From: Acidimicrobiia bacterium
GTDB taxonomy: Bacteria > Actinomycetota > Acidimicrobiia > Spongiisociales > ZC4RG35
DNA: 64,000 nt
Reading direction: 5' to 3'
NCBI GenBank assembly: GCA_025928935.1
Contig: JAICNB010000004.1
Span: forward strand, 19,687-83,686
Part shown: positions 1 through 10,461 of the stretch, piece after piece
Layout of the letters: every line of letters starts with the position of its first letter
Position numbering within the stretch: the stretch's first letter is position 1
Notes under the pieces: generated by a model
What the model was told of the DNA's origin: nothing
What the model saw: the letters and a program-made list of their open reading frames with translations, nothing else
Databases searched by the model: none
Program-made: the position numbers and the translations under genes

Positions 1-555
1 AACCGCTGGGACCCGGCCCATCTGCGCCGGATCGACAAGCTCTTGCCTTTGCGCACGGGGGACCGTGTCCTGGAGGTGGGTTGTGGGCAGGGTCACCTCA
101 CCACCCGGCTGGCAGAGAGGGGAGTCGACGTCGTCGGCATCGACGCCAACCCCAACGCCCCGGAGGTGTCGAGATCGGACCGGGTGCTGCACATGATGGC
201 CGAGGACCTCTCTTTCGACGACAGCGAGTTCGATGCGGTGGTCGCGGTCCATGCCATCGAGCACATTCCGCCGCTCGACGAGGCGGCAGCCGAGATGGCG
301 AGGGTGCTCAAGCCCGGTGGCAAGGCATTGTTCATCTACCCGGCCGAGCCGATCCAGGGCCTCTACGCCGTCCCCACCTCGATGATCCTCTACGGGACGC
401 CGTTCAAGGCGCGGGAGGTGCATTGCCAATGGCTCTCCCCGGCCAAGGTGCGCCGCATCATGGGACAGCACGAGCTCACCGAGACACATCACGAGTTCAA
501 CTTGCTCAAATCGCCCCAGTTCATCTCTGTTTTCACCAAGGCCTCCCCAAATTGA
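1..555 (+). CDS. class I SAM-dependent methyltransferase, 5'-truncated by window edge
   Basis: Frame 1 is open from base 1 (NRWDPAHLRRIDKLLPLRTGDRVLEVGCGQGHLTTRLA...); SAM motif VLEVGCGQG and MARVLKPGG. Confidence 0.85.
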   Translation, partial: NRWDPAHLRRIDKLLPLRTGDRVLEVGCGQGHLTTRLAERGVDVVGIDANPNAPEVSRSDRVLHMMAEDLSFDDSEFDAVVAVHAIEHIPPLDEAAAEMARVLKPGGKALFIYPAEPIQGLYAVPTSMILYGTPFKAREVHCQWLSPAKVRRIMGQHELTETHHEFNLLKSPQFISVFTKASPN

Positions 556-608
556 GACAGCCATGGCGCATATGCGAGTCTCTCCGTCCCAATTTCGGTG
601 GTGGGTGA

Positions 609-1271
609 GTGTTCACCTGCCAGACCTGTGGCAGGGAGTTCGAGGTGCGTCAGGATGCCCTCGATCGCTATCCGGGCTGGGTTCCCCGTAAGTGCCTCGA
701 CTGTCGTGAAGGCGGGCGCATGCCCGCGAACACCGGTGCGGCTCGGGAATCGGCCCCGGCATCGAGGGCGGCGAGCCGGACCAAGGCCAGGGATCTGACC
801 GTGGCCGAGGTTCTCGATTCGTTCACCGAAGGTCCTGACACCGGGGTGTTCACCGACGGCGCCGCGGAGGGGAATCCCGGCCCGGGGGGGTGGGGCGCGG
901 TCTATGTCGTTGATGGGGAGGTCATCGACGAAGGACAGGGCTCGGATCCCTACACGACCAACAACAAGATGGAGCTCACCGCCCTGATCGCGGGTCTCCG
1001 CATGATCCCGCCCGCCGCCGGCATTGGCGTCTACACCGACTCGCAGCTCGTGGTGAACATCGTCACCAAGTGGGCCGAGGGCTGGGAGGCGAGAGGATGG
1101 ACCAAGAAGTCCTCCGGCCCGATCGCCAACCTCGAGTTGGTCAAGGAGGCCTACGCCCTGGCCAAACAGCGGCCCGGGGCCCGGATCCAGTGGATCAAAG
1201 CGCATAGTGGGTATCGCTGGAACGAGTACGCCGACGCCCTGGCCACCTCCTACAGGCGCCAGATCCACTAG
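609..1271 (+). CDS. rnhA: ribonuclease HI with N-terminal CxxC...CxxC zinc-ribbon-like segment
   Basis: RNase H motifs VFTDGAAEGNPGPGGWGAV, NNKMELTALIAGL, YTDSQLVVN; N-terminal FTCQTCGREF...PRKCLDC. Confidence 0.85.
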   Translation: MFTCQTCGREFEVRQDALDRYPGWVPRKCLDCREGGRMPANTGAARESAPASRAASRTKARDLTVAEVLDSFTEGPDTGVFTDGAAEGNPGPGGWGAVYVVDGEVIDEGQGSDPYTTNNKMELTALIAGLRMIPPAAGIGVYTDSQLVVNIVTKWAEGWEARGWTKKSSGPIANLELVKEAYALAKQRPGARIQWIKAHSGYRWNEYADALATSYRRQIH

Positions 1272-2293
1272 TGGCAAGAGCACCAGTGGCGAGAGCACCA
1301 GTGGCTTCCCCGGTCACCGTGCAATACATGCGGGACTGGGGAAAACACGCCCACGGATCCCCGTTGTACGCCACTCTCGTCGACGTCGTCTCTGCAGACG
1401 CGGAGCTGATGCGGGTGATCAACCGCATCGAGCATCAACTACCTCCCAATCTGTTGTTCGCCGCCGTGCAGTACCTGCTCATGGAGGGTGCCGACGACGA
1501 CCTCTCCCGGTTCTATCCATCCCTGACCACGGATCCGGATCCGCCTGAGGGGGTGGGTCCTCACTTCCGACGGTTCGTGCTCGAGCACGAAGAGCAGATC
1601 GTCGAGATCGGCAACACCCGGTACACCCAGACCAACGAGTGCCGACGCTGCATCGCCTTGCTCCCCATGGTGATGATGGCGCCTTTCGACTCGTTCCATC
1701 TGGTCGATATCGGTGCCAGCGCCGGGCTCAACCTGGCCGTCGACCGCTATGGCTACCGCTACGACGTCGCGCAATGGCACACCGATGCGAGCCTGGTCCT
1801 CGAAGCCGAATGGAGGGGAGCACCGGTGGCCCTCCGCGAGGTCGAGGTGGTCGGGCGGACCGGTCTCGACCTGAACCCCCTCGACCCGTACGACGTGAGT
1901 GCGCGTCGTTGGCTCGATGCCCTCATCTGGCCCGAGCACCACGAGCGACGAGCGCGGCTTCGGTCCGCCCTCGAGCTGGTCTCCACGCTGGAGATGGAGA
2001 TGGTCGGCGGCGATGCGACCGACACGCTGCCCGTGTGTCTCGACAACCTCGCCCCCGGTGTCCCGGTCGTCATGATGAGCTCGTTCACCCTGGCCCAGTT
2101 CAGCCCGGCCCAGAGGGACCGTCTGGAGACAGTCCTCTCCGATGCGCGGGCACACCGGCCGGTCCATAGCATCTCGATGGAGGCACTCGAGAAGTCGGAT
2201 GACTGGGCCCAGCTCGTGGTGGACGACGGCAGCGGCACCCGCATTGTGGGCCAGGCCCATCCCCACGGGGAATGGGTCGAGATCTACCCCTAG
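1271..2293 (+). CDS. DUF2332 family protein
   Basis: 340 aa ORF; overall pattern (SPLYATL, IGASAGLNLAVDRYGYRY, HPHGEWVEI) matches DUF2332 proteins. Confidence 0.7.
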   Translation: MARAPVARAPVASPVTVQYMRDWGKHAHGSPLYATLVDVVSADAELMRVINRIEHQLPPNLLFAAVQYLLMEGADDDLSRFYPSLTTDPDPPEGVGPHFRRFVLEHEEQIVEIGNTRYTQTNECRRCIALLPMVMMAPFDSFHLVDIGASAGLNLAVDRYGYRYDVAQWHTDASLVLEAEWRGAPVALREVEVVGRTGLDLNPLDPYDVSARRWLDALIWPEHHERRARLRSALELVSTLEMEMVGGDATDTLPVCLDNLAPGVPVVMMSSFTLAQFSPAQRDRLETVLSDARAHRPVHSISMEALEKSDDWAQLVVDDGSGTRIVGQAHPHGEWVEIYP

Positions 2294-2304
2294 GTGACCA
2301 CTGA

Positions 2305-3009
2305 TCAGGCCCGGCCGTAGACCGGTATCTCCGCGCCATTGATGACGCCCGAGTCGTCGCTGAGGAGGAAGTAGGCGACGGCGGCGATCTCCTCAGGCGT
2401 CGGCCAGTTCACGTAATCGGCATATGGCAGGGATCGCCGGGTTGCCGGAGTATCGATGACGGCGGGGAGAAGCACATTGGCCGTTACCCCGGTCCCGTCC
2501 AGCTCCTGGGCCACCGACCTGGTCAACGCCACCACCCCGGCCTTGGCCACGTTGAAGGCGGCCTGGCCGGTCGGGAAATCGACGGCGGCCCTGCTGCCCA
2601 CGGTGACGATCCGGCCCCAGCCGGTCTCTACGAGATAGGGGAGCACGGCGCGGACCGAGTTGAATGTGGAGCGAAGGTTGAGATCGAGCATCCGCTCGAA
2701 CCGGACGTCGTCGGTCTCGACCACGTCGCGCCCTCCCGCCCATCCCCCGACCAGGGCGACGAGACCATGTATCGCCCCCCATCGATCCGCCACGCTCTTC
2801 ATGAACGTGTTGATCGCCTCGGCGTTGGTGGCATCAACCCGGACCAGGAGCACCTGGTCCTCGTCGACGTCGAACTCCTGCTCGAACTGCTCCGCCTCGT
2901 CGGGCATGAGATAGGTGATGGCGAGTCGGTGGTCGTCGTTGATCAGACGTCGCACCAGGGCAGTCCCCAGGCCGCCTGTCCCACCGGTGATCACGAGTGT
3001 CTTCTGCAT
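2305..3009 (-). CDS. SDR family NAD(P)-dependent oxidoreductase
   Basis: MQKTLVITGGTGGLGTALVRRL Rossmann motif; FNVAKAGVVALTRSVAQEL; start trimmed to the internal ATG. Confidence 0.82.
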   Translation of the reverse strand: MQKTLVITGGTGGLGTALVRRLINDDHRLAITYLMPDEAEQFEQEFDVDEDQVLLVRVDATNAEAINTFMKSVADRWGAIHGLVALVGGWAGGRDVVETDDVRFERMLDLNLRSTFNSVRAVLPYLVETGWGRIVTVGSRAAVDFPTGQAAFNVAKAGVVALTRSVAQELDGTGVTANVLLPAVIDTPATRRSLPYADYVNWPTPEEIAAVAYFLLSDDSGVINGAEIPVYGRA

Positions 3010-3041
3010 GCTCCCGTCGGCCCACTCTACGGCGGGGCCGT

Positions 3042-4244
3042 TCACCTCCGCCACAGGATCCATAGGTCGGAGACATTGGTCCCGGTAGCACCGCATCGGA
3101 TCAGATCGGAGGTCGCTGCCAGGTACGCGGCGGAGTCGTACCTGCGTAAGGCCCCGGCCGGATCGCCACCTCTCACGACCGTCGACCTGTCGACGATCGC
3201 CCCGGCCGCATCGGCGCTGCCATCCACGCCGTCGGTGGCGAAGGCGCAGAACAGATCCCCGGGGCGAAGGGCCTCGGCAGCGAGAAGCGCGGCATGTGTG
3301 TTCCGGCCACCCGAGCCCTGTACGGTGACCTCCAGCGTCACCTCACCCGCTCCCACCGTCACCCCCTTCCCGGCAGCGCCGAGAAACCTCCGTAGACACG
3401 TGCTCAGCTCCCCATGCAGCCAGCCGGGCGCCACCCGACCTGGCCCGGGGGCAGCCACCGCCACCGCCCTGGCGACGTCGCGGCCGTCGGCGAGCACGGT
3501 GACGTGAGGAGCCGGAAGGCTGGAGATCCGCGCACGCATCGCTTCCACCACCGGATCGGGCACATCGATGGACAGATCCTGGAGGATGCGCAATGCAGCA
3601 TCGGCGTCGCGACGACCCGGGATGGTCGGTCCCGACGCCACCACCTCGGGCCCGGCCGCTCCGACGTCGGAGACGACATAGGTGTCGATGGGCCGGCCGG
3701 CCGCCGCCGCCAGCCCGCCCCCCTTGACCTTGGAGAGATGGCTCCGAACCAGGTTGACCGCCTCGATATCGGCCCCGGAGGAGAGGAGGCTGGCGTTGAC
3801 CCGACTGAGGAAATCGGCGGTGACACCCTCGCGTGGCGACTCACACAGCGCCGACCCGCCACCGGAGATCAGAGCGAGTAGGTCGACCGAGGCCGGGATT
3901 TGTTTCACTGCATCGATCACCGCAGCCCCGGCGGCGTAGCTCGCCTTCCCGGGGATCGGGTGGTCGCCGACCACCGACTTCATCGTGTTTGGCACCTCGT
4001 CGGGCTGACCGGAAACGCAAATCCCATCCATCACTTCGAGGATCGATGCGGCGCCTCGCGCCATGGCCGGGGCGGCCTTGCCGATGGCAATCACCGCAGC
4101 CGGACCACTTTGACGGACGGCCAGCGCCTCAGCGGTGAGACGCTCAGGATCTGCCGTTCGAAGCGCGATCATCAACCAGCCGAGGACGACGCGTCGTCGT
4201 TCCGGGTCGGGTGCGAGAACGGCCCTGTCGAACTCGACCGTCAC
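3042..4244 (-). CDS. glycerate 2-kinase family protein (DUF4147/MOFRL type)
   Basis: AVIAIGKAAPAMARGA, LALISGGGSALCESPREGVT, FCAFATDGVDGSADAAGA; GTG start chosen because the N-terminal part of the longer ORF is low-complexity. Confidence 0.82.
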   Translation of the reverse strand: MTVEFDRAVLAPDPERRRVVLGWLMIALRTADPERLTAEALAVRQSGPAAVIAIGKAAPAMARGAASILEVMDGICVSGQPDEVPNTMKSVVGDHPIPGKASYAAGAAVIDAVKQIPASVDLLALISGGGSALCESPREGVTADFLSRVNASLLSSGADIEAVNLVRSHLSKVKGGGLAAAAGRPIDTYVVSDVGAAGPEVVASGPTIPGRRDADAALRILQDLSIDVPDPVVEAMRARISSLPAPHVTVLADGRDVARAVAVAAPGPGRVAPGWLHGELSTCLRRFLGAAGKGVTVGAGEVTLEVTVQGSGGRNTHAALLAAEALRPGDLFCAFATDGVDGSADAAGAIVDRSTVVRGGDPAGALRRYDSAAYLAATSDLIRCGATGTNVSDLWILWRR

Positions 4245-4831
4245 ATCACCCCGGCAAGCCAGGCCCCGCGGGGATGATTGCGAGCAGAAACGAGGTCGGC
4301 GACGGTGTCGACGTCGTGGAGCAGGCCGAGGCGGGTGACGATTCCCGACCCGGGATAGCTGGCGAGATGACGCCGGAAGCTGCCCGGGCCATATCTGAAC
4401 CGGTAGTGGACGCCCCGTCCCCCAATGGCCGATGTGCCTCCGTCTGCGGAAGGGGCCAGCACTACGCCATGCCGCAACAGTGATTCCTCCAGCTCGGTGA
4501 GGTCCGAAACTGTGAGAAGGGGCAGATCGGAATGGATCACAAGCCAATGGCTCCCCGATTCATCGGCCCAGGCGCTGCCGATGTCAGCGGCGCCATCGAG
4601 ACCCGTCCCCATATCAGGCGCGGAAGGGAAGCCATGGAGGAGAGCCCATTCCGCCACCTCCATATCGCCGGCGATCAAGAGGGGGAGGAGCCCCGCTTCG
4701 ACGGTCAGGCTGGCGGTGCGCTCGGCCAGCGCCCGGCCCAGCTCGGAACGGTCCGCGTCGTCGAGATGAGCGGCCAAGCGCCCCTTGCCCAGGCGAAAGG
4801 ACTTGACGGGGAGGATGGCGATCGTGGGCAT
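4241..4831 (-). CDS. cofC: 2-phospho-L-lactate guanylyltransferase (F420 biosynthesis)
   Basis: MPTIAILPVKSFRLGKGRLA, VIHSDLPLLTVSDL, VLAPSADGGTSA, GSFRRHLA. Confidence 0.82.
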   Translation of the reverse strand: MPTIAILPVKSFRLGKGRLAAHLDDADRSELGRALAERTASLTVEAGLLPLLIAGDMEVAEWALLHGFPSAPDMGTGLDGAADIGSAWADESGSHWLVIHSDLPLLTVSDLTELEESLLRHGVVLAPSADGGTSAIGGRGVHYRFRYGPGSFRRHLASYPGSGIVTRLGLLHDVDTVADLVSARNHPRGAWLAGVM

Positions 4832-4844
4832 GTGGCCTGTACCA

Positions 4845-5285
4845 CTACGGCACGACCATGACCGGGACCGGGGAGTGGTGACAGAGGCGGTCGGCGACAC
4901 TGCCCAGCATCACCCGCTCGGCTAGCCCGGCTCCTCGTTTGCCGATCACGATCAGACCTGCTTCTCGTTCCTCGGCGACGGCGATGAGGCGCGATGTGGG
5001 GTCACCGAGCTCTTCAACGGTCTCGTAGTCCAAGCCGTCCAAAGGCAGAGTCTCCTCGTTCTCCTTCAGGACCTGCTGCTGGCCTTCCACCAACGCCGCG
5101 GACAGTGCCTCGGGAGTGGGCGGAGCGCCCCCGATGCCCCACCAGCCCTCCGGTGGCCGTACAACGGTGACGAGGACCAGCTTGGCCTCACGGGATCTGG
5201 CGATCTCGGTGGCGATCTCTGCCGCTCGAGTGCTCGTCTCCGATCCGTCGACTCCGACCACGATCGATTTTGGGTTCCAGGTCAT
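4845..5285 (-). CDS. universal stress protein
   Basis: SIVVGVDGSETSTRAAEIA; GLIVIGKRGAGLAERVMLGSVADRLCHHSPVPVMVVP (ATP-binding UspA motif). Confidence 0.93.
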   Translation of the reverse strand: MTWNPKSIVVGVDGSETSTRAAEIATEIARSREAKLVLVTVVRPPEGWWGIGGAPPTPEALSAALVEGQQQVLKENEETLPLDGLDYETVEELGDPTSRLIAVAEEREAGLIVIGKRGAGLAERVMLGSVADRLCHHSPVPVMVVP

Positions 5286-5339
5286 GGCTTCAGGGCACCT
5301 CCTCGATAGACCATAGGCAGGTCGCCCCAGGGCGCGACC

Positions 5340-5798
5340 TCAGAAGATGGTGGCATCGATGAGATGGGCGATCCCCAAGGCCCACAGACCGGCCACCACG
5401 TCGTCGAGGACGATCCCGGTCGCCCCCGGCATCGAGTCGGCTTGGTAGACCCCGGGAAACGGCCGTTTGGTGATGTCGACCAGGCGAAACAAGCCGAATG
5501 CGATCACCGCCGGCCAGCCAAGCAGCCCGATGGTGGAGACGAACGTCCCGGCCGCCTCGTCGATGACGATCCATCCGGCGTCACCCTCGGTGGCGGCTAC
5601 GGCTCTCGCCGACCAGGAGGCAACGGCGGTCACGATCAGCGACGCGATGAGCTGCCCGGGCCAACCCCAGGCCTCCCCGATCAGCAAGGCGAATGGAAAG
5701 GCGACCAGACCTCCCACCGTCCCCGACCCGGCGTCGGAGCCGCGGATCTTGCGAAGGATCAGACCCGCCCCGAACATCGAGGCGGTGAGTCTGGCCAT
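5340..5798 (-). CDS. pgpA: phosphatidylglycerophosphatase A family protein
   Basis: GSGTVGGLVAFP, IVIDEAAGTFVS, FRLVDITKRPFPGVYQADSMPGATGIVLDDVVAGLW. Confidence 0.85.
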   Translation of the reverse strand: MARLTASMFGAGLILRKIRGSDAGSGTVGGLVAFPFALLIGEAWGWPGQLIASLIVTAVASWSARAVAATEGDAGWIVIDEAAGTFVSTIGLLGWPAVIAFGLFRLVDITKRPFPGVYQADSMPGATGIVLDDVVAGLWALGIAHLIDATIF

Positions 5799-5809
5799 CG
5801 GAGGCGAGG

Positions 5810-6724
5810 CTAGTTGTGGGCTTCCCACCCTTCGAGCACCCTCATCGCCCTGAGCGTGTTCCATCGGCTGGGCTCGCCGACCGTCTCCATCTCGAACCAT
5901 GTCTCACCCGGCCAACGTTGCTGGAGGGGCCAGACCCCGTCGGCTGTGCGCTTCCCGGTTACCACCTCAATTGCATCGGCGAGCCGGTGGTCGTTCAGGG
6001 CGCCGGCAGACCAGAAGTAGTCGAGACCTCGCAGGATGTCGTAGTGCCAGCGTGGCGGGAACGAGAGGCGGAGGTAACGCTGATCGACGATCTCCCCACT
6101 GCGATGGGAACGGAACATCCCGTGGCTCAGGAAGAACTCCTGCCCCCGGGCTTCGGCGTTCTCGACCTCATCACGGCGAGGACCGCCGGCCTGGGCCGTC
6201 TCGCGCAGGGCTTCCAAGGCCGCCGAGGTGGTGTGAAACGACCCGTGCCTCGAACCGACGTCGCAATTCCAGCCACCGTCATCCAGCTGTCTGGAGAGGA
6301 GATGTCCCAGCACCGGCTCCCTGTCGGCCTCGTCCACCTCGAACCAGTAGAGGAGTGCGGTCACCATGGACTGGATGCACATCTCCGAGTTGCGTCTGGT
6401 GCCCTGGCCCTCGGTGAGGAACAAGCGGCACGAGGCGATCGCTCTTGGATCGGACCTGGGCAGGCCCATCCGTCTCAGCAGCACCATGGTGTAGGTGGTC
6501 GATATCCACTTCTTGCCGTAGAGCCGTGGCGTCCAACGGCCGTCCCGGTCCTGATGCGAGAGCAACCTGGCTCCCCAACCCTCGGTCGCCACCTTCTCCT
6601 GTTCCGCCCGCCAGTCCGGTTCGGGGGAGCGGTTGAGGTCACGCATCACCTGCCATCTGATCGCCGGGTCTCCCTCGAGGAGCCAGTCGATGGTGCTGGA
6701 ACGGTCGGGCTTGCTCACGGCCAT
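5810..6724 (-). CDS. prenyltransferase/squalene-cyclase-like alpha-alpha toroid protein
   Basis: Repeats such as DRDGRWTPRLYGKKWISTTYTMVLLRRMGL and LDDGGWNCDVGSRHGSFHTTSAALEAL resemble squalene-cyclase QW-type repeats. Confidence 0.6.
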   Translation of the reverse strand: MAVSKPDRSSTIDWLLEGDPAIRWQVMRDLNRSPEPDWRAEQEKVATEGWGARLLSHQDRDGRWTPRLYGKKWISTTYTMVLLRRMGLPRSDPRAIASCRLFLTEGQGTRRNSEMCIQSMVTALLYWFEVDEADREPVLGHLLSRQLDDGGWNCDVGSRHGSFHTTSAALEALRETAQAGGPRRDEVENAEARGQEFFLSHGMFRSHRSGEIVDQRYLRLSFPPRWHYDILRGLDYFWSAGALNDHRLADAIEVVTGKRTADGVWPLQQRWPGETWFEMETVGEPSRWNTLRAMRVLEGWEAHN

Positions 6725-6801
6725 GATCGGGATTCAACCAAGCCCGAGCCCGATGCGAAATCGACTGTTCCGATCCGCCGATCAGCAGTTAGCCTTCGGG
6801 G

Positions 6802-7716
6802 ATGGAACCGGCAAACAAGATATGGGTCGATGGCGACTTCGTCGATTGGGACGACGCCACCGTCCACTTCCTGTCACATTCCCTCCAGTACGGGACCGGT
6901 GTCTTCGAGGGCATTCGCGCCTACAAGACACCCGAGGGAACCGCCGTATTCCGTCTCCATGACCACATGGTGCGGCTCGTCGCATCGGCCCGCGCCTACG
7001 GCCTCGCCATGAAGGAGACAGCAGAGGAGATGGACGAGGTCTGTCTCGAGCTGCTCAGGGTCAACGACCTGGAATCGGCCTATATCCGGCCCTTCGTGTT
7101 CTACGGTGCCGGCGCGTTCGGCATCAACCCCAAGGCCAGCCCGATCCACAACTATATGGCCGCTTTCTATCTGGGCAGCTACATGGGCGATCATGGCGTG
7201 CAGAACGGCATCACCACCATGGTCTCCAGCTGGCGTCGGATCTCGCACACCAGCTTCATCCCCACCGCCAAGGGGTCGGGCCAGTACCTCAACTCGGTGC
7301 TGGCCAAGCAGGAGGCGCTCCGGGCTGGCTACGACGAGGCGCTCATGCTGAACGACGTTGGTCTGGTCTCCGAGGGGAGCGGGATGAACTTGTTCACCGT
7401 GAGCAGGGGCGTCGTCTACACGCCTCCGGTCTCATCCGGGATCCTCGAGGGGATCACCCGAGACACCGTCTTCGAGTTGCTGACCGGCGAGGGGTTCGAA
7501 GTGGTCCAGACCGACCTGGCCCGGGGCAGCCTATACACCGCCGACGAAGTCTTCCTGACCGGGACGGCCGCCGAGGTGACCCCGGTGCGGGAGATCGACG
7601 GCAGGATCATCGGAACCGGTGAGCCCGGGCCGATCACCCGCAAGGCGCAGGATCTGTTCTCAGATCTGGTCGCGGCCAAGATCCCTGAGTACCGCCACTG
7701 GCTGACCTTCGTCTAG
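6802..7716 (+). CDS. ilvE: branched-chain amino acid aminotransferase
   Basis: IWVDGDFVDWDDATVHFLSHSLQYGTGVFEGIRAY; EGSGMNLFTV; ILEGITRDTV; TGTAAEVTPV. Confidence 0.95.
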   Translation: MEPANKIWVDGDFVDWDDATVHFLSHSLQYGTGVFEGIRAYKTPEGTAVFRLHDHMVRLVASARAYGLAMKETAEEMDEVCLELLRVNDLESAYIRPFVFYGAGAFGINPKASPIHNYMAAFYLGSYMGDHGVQNGITTMVSSWRRISHTSFIPTAKGSGQYLNSVLAKQEALRAGYDEALMLNDVGLVSEGSGMNLFTVSRGVVYTPPVSSGILEGITRDTVFELLTGEGFEVVQTDLARGSLYTADEVFLTGTAAEVTPVREIDGRIIGTGEPGPITRKAQDLFSDLVAAKIPEYRHWLTFV

Positions 7717-7729
7717 TGAAGGGCCACTA

Positions 7730-8236
7730 GTGGGGCAGCAGCCGAACATCGAGGTGACCGAGGCGGAACGACCCCGTTCGGTCCCCGAGCCTCCGCCTGC
7801 TCGCCGTTGGCGGCCCGACATCAAGCCGGGCATACCCACCACGCCGGAAGAGGTGCCACGGGGCGGCCTCTTCGGCTCGCCTACGCCGGATGGCGGGTGG
7901 GGGCTCCGCCTCATCAGCCAGGTCGATCTGCCCGACGACGACCCCAGCCTCAGGTCGGTGATCGCCGCCCTCGCCATCGCCCGGGCAGGCGCCCTGGGCA
8001 GGGGCCCGGTCCTCGAGGACATCGAGGTCGCCCTTGCACTGACCGGATACGGTTACGAGGCGCCCGATTCCGTGACAGAGCGCCGGGCGCGCTGGATGGA
8101 TGCGGTGCCACATGAAGGCCGGCCCGGCCAGACCGCGGTAGGCGAGATGGACCGTGACCTCCTGGTGAAGAAGCCGGACGAGGTGCGGCAGGCTCTTGGC
8201 GGGCAGGGCGCCGGCGACCGCTCCGGTCCCCGATGA
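7730..8236 (+). CDS. hypothetical protein
   Basis: 168 aa GTG-start ORF; stop overlaps the start of the downstream gene by 4 bp; no recognised domain. Confidence 0.65.
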   Translation: MGQQPNIEVTEAERPRSVPEPPPARRWRPDIKPGIPTTPEEVPRGGLFGSPTPDGGWGLRLISQVDLPDDDPSLRSVIAALAIARAGALGRGPVLEDIEVALALTGYGYEAPDSVTERRARWMDAVPHEGRPGQTAVGEMDRDLLVKKPDEVRQALGGQGAGDRSGPR

Positions 8237-8997
8237 AGCTCGTCCGCATCAAGGCTGGTGACGACATTGCCTACGGTGTGGCCGACACCGAGGGTGTCCT
8301 CGTCTACAAAGGCTCGCCCTTCGTCGCCTGGGAGCCGACCGAGACAGTGGTTCCCTGGGAGACGGCTCAGCTCCTCGCCCCTGTCCTGCCCTCCAAGATC
8401 GTGGCGGTAGGCCGCAACTACGAGGACCATGCCGCCGAGCAGGACGTGGCCACACCGGAGGAGCCGATCATCTTCCTCAAACCGGCGACCTCGGTGGTCG
8501 GTCCCGAAGCCAATGTCGTCCATCCGGCGATCTCGGAGAACGTGCAACACGAGGCAGAGCTGGCCGTGGTCGTGAGCCGGGTGGCCCGCCATGTCAAGGC
8601 TGAGGACGCCTCCGCCTACATCCTGGGCTACACCGCGGCCAACGACGTGACTGCTCGCGACCTGCAGCGGAAGGACGGGCAATGGGCCCGGGGAAAGGGC
8701 TTCGACACGTTCTGCCCGCTGGGCCCGGCGATCGAGACCGAGCTCGACCCTCTGGAGAAGCTGGCGGTGATATGCCGGGTCAACGGGGAGGTGAGACAGG
8801 CAGGTTTCACCTCGGACATGGTGTTCGGCGTGGCTGAGCTTTTCGAGTTCGTGACGGAAGTGATGACGCTGCTCCCCGGTGATGTCCTCCTCACCGGGAC
8901 CCCCGCCGGTGTCAGCAAGGTCGAGCCAGGAGACGTGATGGAGGTCGAGGTCGACGGGATCGGCGTCCTCGAGAACAGGGTGGTCGCCGCCAGATGA
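8233..8997 (+). CDS. fumarylacetoacetate hydrolase family protein
   Basis: [67 protein letters not shown]. Confidence 0.93.
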   Translation: MKLVRIKAGDDIAYGVADTEGVLVYKGSPFVAWEPTETVVPWETAQLLAPVLPSKIVAVGRNYEDHAAEQDVATPEEPIIFLKPATSVVGPEANVVHPAISENVQHEAELAVVVSRVARHVKAEDASAYILGYTAANDVTARDLQRKDGQWARGKGFDTFCPLGPAIETELDPLEKLAVICRVNGEVRQAGFTSDMVFGVAELFEFVTEVMTLLPGDVLLTGTPAGVSKVEPGDVMEVEVDGIGVLENRVVAAR

Positions 8998-10427
8998 CTG
9001 TCCGCCTGCGGGTGGCACCGTCACCCACCGGGCATCTCCATGTGGGCACCGCCCGGGCGGCGCTCTTCAATTGGCTCTACGCCCGGCACACGGGAGGGAG
9101 CTTCATCCTCCGGATCGACGACACCGACCGGGAGCGCTCCACGGTGGAATTCGAAGAAGACATCCTCGACTCCCTGCGCTGGCTCGGGCTCGACTGGGAC
9201 GAAGGGGTCGGAGTAGGTGGCCCACACGGCGATTACCGCCAGTCGAGTAGATACGACCGATATCGGGAGGCGGCATCATCGCTGGTCGAGTCGGGCGCCG
9301 CCTACTACGACAACAGGACGGCCGAGGAGTTGGAGGCTCTCCGCCAGCGCGCCGTGGCCGAAAAGCTCCATCCCGCTCACTACATCAGACGTCCCGAAGA
9401 GACTTGGGCCGATGGCGCGATCCGCATGTCGGTGCCGCAGGAGGAGGCGGTGGTGTTCGAGGACCTGGTCCGGGGCCGGGTCAGCTTCGAGGCCAGGGAC
9501 ATCGACGATTTCGTCATCCTGCGCAGCGACGGGACGCCCACCTATCACCTGGCCTCGACTGTCGACGACGTCGACTATGGGATCACCCATGTGGCCCGGG
9601 GTGAGGACCTCCTCCCCTCGACCCCAAAGCACATCGTCCTGACTCGGGCCCTTGGGGCCGCTCCCGAGCCCGAATACGCCCATCTCCCTCTGCTCTTCGG
9701 CACCGATGGCAAGAAGCTGTCCAAGAGACATGGTGCGACCTCGCTCTCGCTGTATCGCGACGAGGGATACCTGCCCGATGCGGTGTTCAACTACCTGTCG
9801 TTGCTGGGGTGGTCCATCGACGGTGACCGGACCATCTTCTCCAGGGACGAGGCGATCGCCTCCTTCGACCTCGTCGACGTCTCTCGAAACCCTGCGGTGT
9901 TCGACCCCGACAAGCTGGCGTGGCTCAACGGCGAGTACATCAGGGCCATGGATCCGGTCGATTTCGCCCGGTCGGCCCGGCTTCACGTCGAGGGGGCGGT
10001 GGGCCGTTCCCTGGACGAAGGAGAGTGGGCCAGGTTCGAGGCGGTGGCCCCGCTGGTGCAGGAGCGAACCCGTCTCCTCCCCGAGGCGGGGGATCAGGTG
10101 GTCTTCCTCTTCGAGGATTTCGCGGAATACGACCCCGTGGCATGGGACAAGGTGATGGCCAAAGCTGGGGTGGCCGGGATCCTGTCGTCTGCCCGGGACC
10201 GTCTGGCCACTGTCGATCCCTGGGAGGCGGGCACCGTAGAGGCCACATTGCGGGGGATGCTGGAGGAAATGGGCTTGGGAGCGGCCAAGGGCCTCCAGCC
10301 CCTCCGAGTGGCGATCACAGGCTCGTCGGTCAGCCCTCCACTGTTCGAGTCCATGTCGGCCCTGGGACGTGAAAAGACCCTGCAGCGGGTGGACCGGGCG
10401 ATCGGGCAGCTGGCAGGTACTGGGTAG
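8994..10427 (+). CDS. gltX: glutamate--tRNA ligase
   Basis: [29 protein letters not shown] (HIGH motif), [12 protein letters not shown] (KMSKS-type motif). Confidence 0.97.
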   Translation: MTVRLRVAPSPTGHLHVGTARAALFNWLYARHTGGSFILRIDDTDRERSTVEFEEDILDSLRWLGLDWDEGVGVGGPHGDYRQSSRYDRYREAASSLVESGAAYYDNRTAEELEALRQRAVAEKLHPAHYIRRPEETWADGAIRMSVPQEEAVVFEDLVRGRVSFEARDIDDFVILRSDGTPTYHLASTVDDVDYGITHVARGEDLLPSTPKHIVLTRALGAAPEPEYAHLPLLFGTDGKKLSKRHGATSLSLYRDEGYLPDAVFNYLSLLGWSIDGDRTIFSRDEAIASFDLVDVSRNPAVFDPDKLAWLNGEYIRAMDPVDFARSARLHVEGAVGRSLDEGEWARFEAVAPLVQERTRLLPEAGDQVVFLFEDFAEYDPVAWDKVMAKAGVAGILSSARDRLATVDPWEAGTVEATLRGMLEEMGLGAAKGLQPLRVAITGSSVSPPLFESMSALGREKTLQRVDRAIGQLAGTG

Positions 10428-10461
10428 GTCGAAGGCGACGGGTAACCTGCTCTCAGCTCGA

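Noticed and set aside
489-1298. 269 aa - strand ORF
   Set aside because: Antisense to rnhA; Gly/Arg/Leu-rich with no motif.
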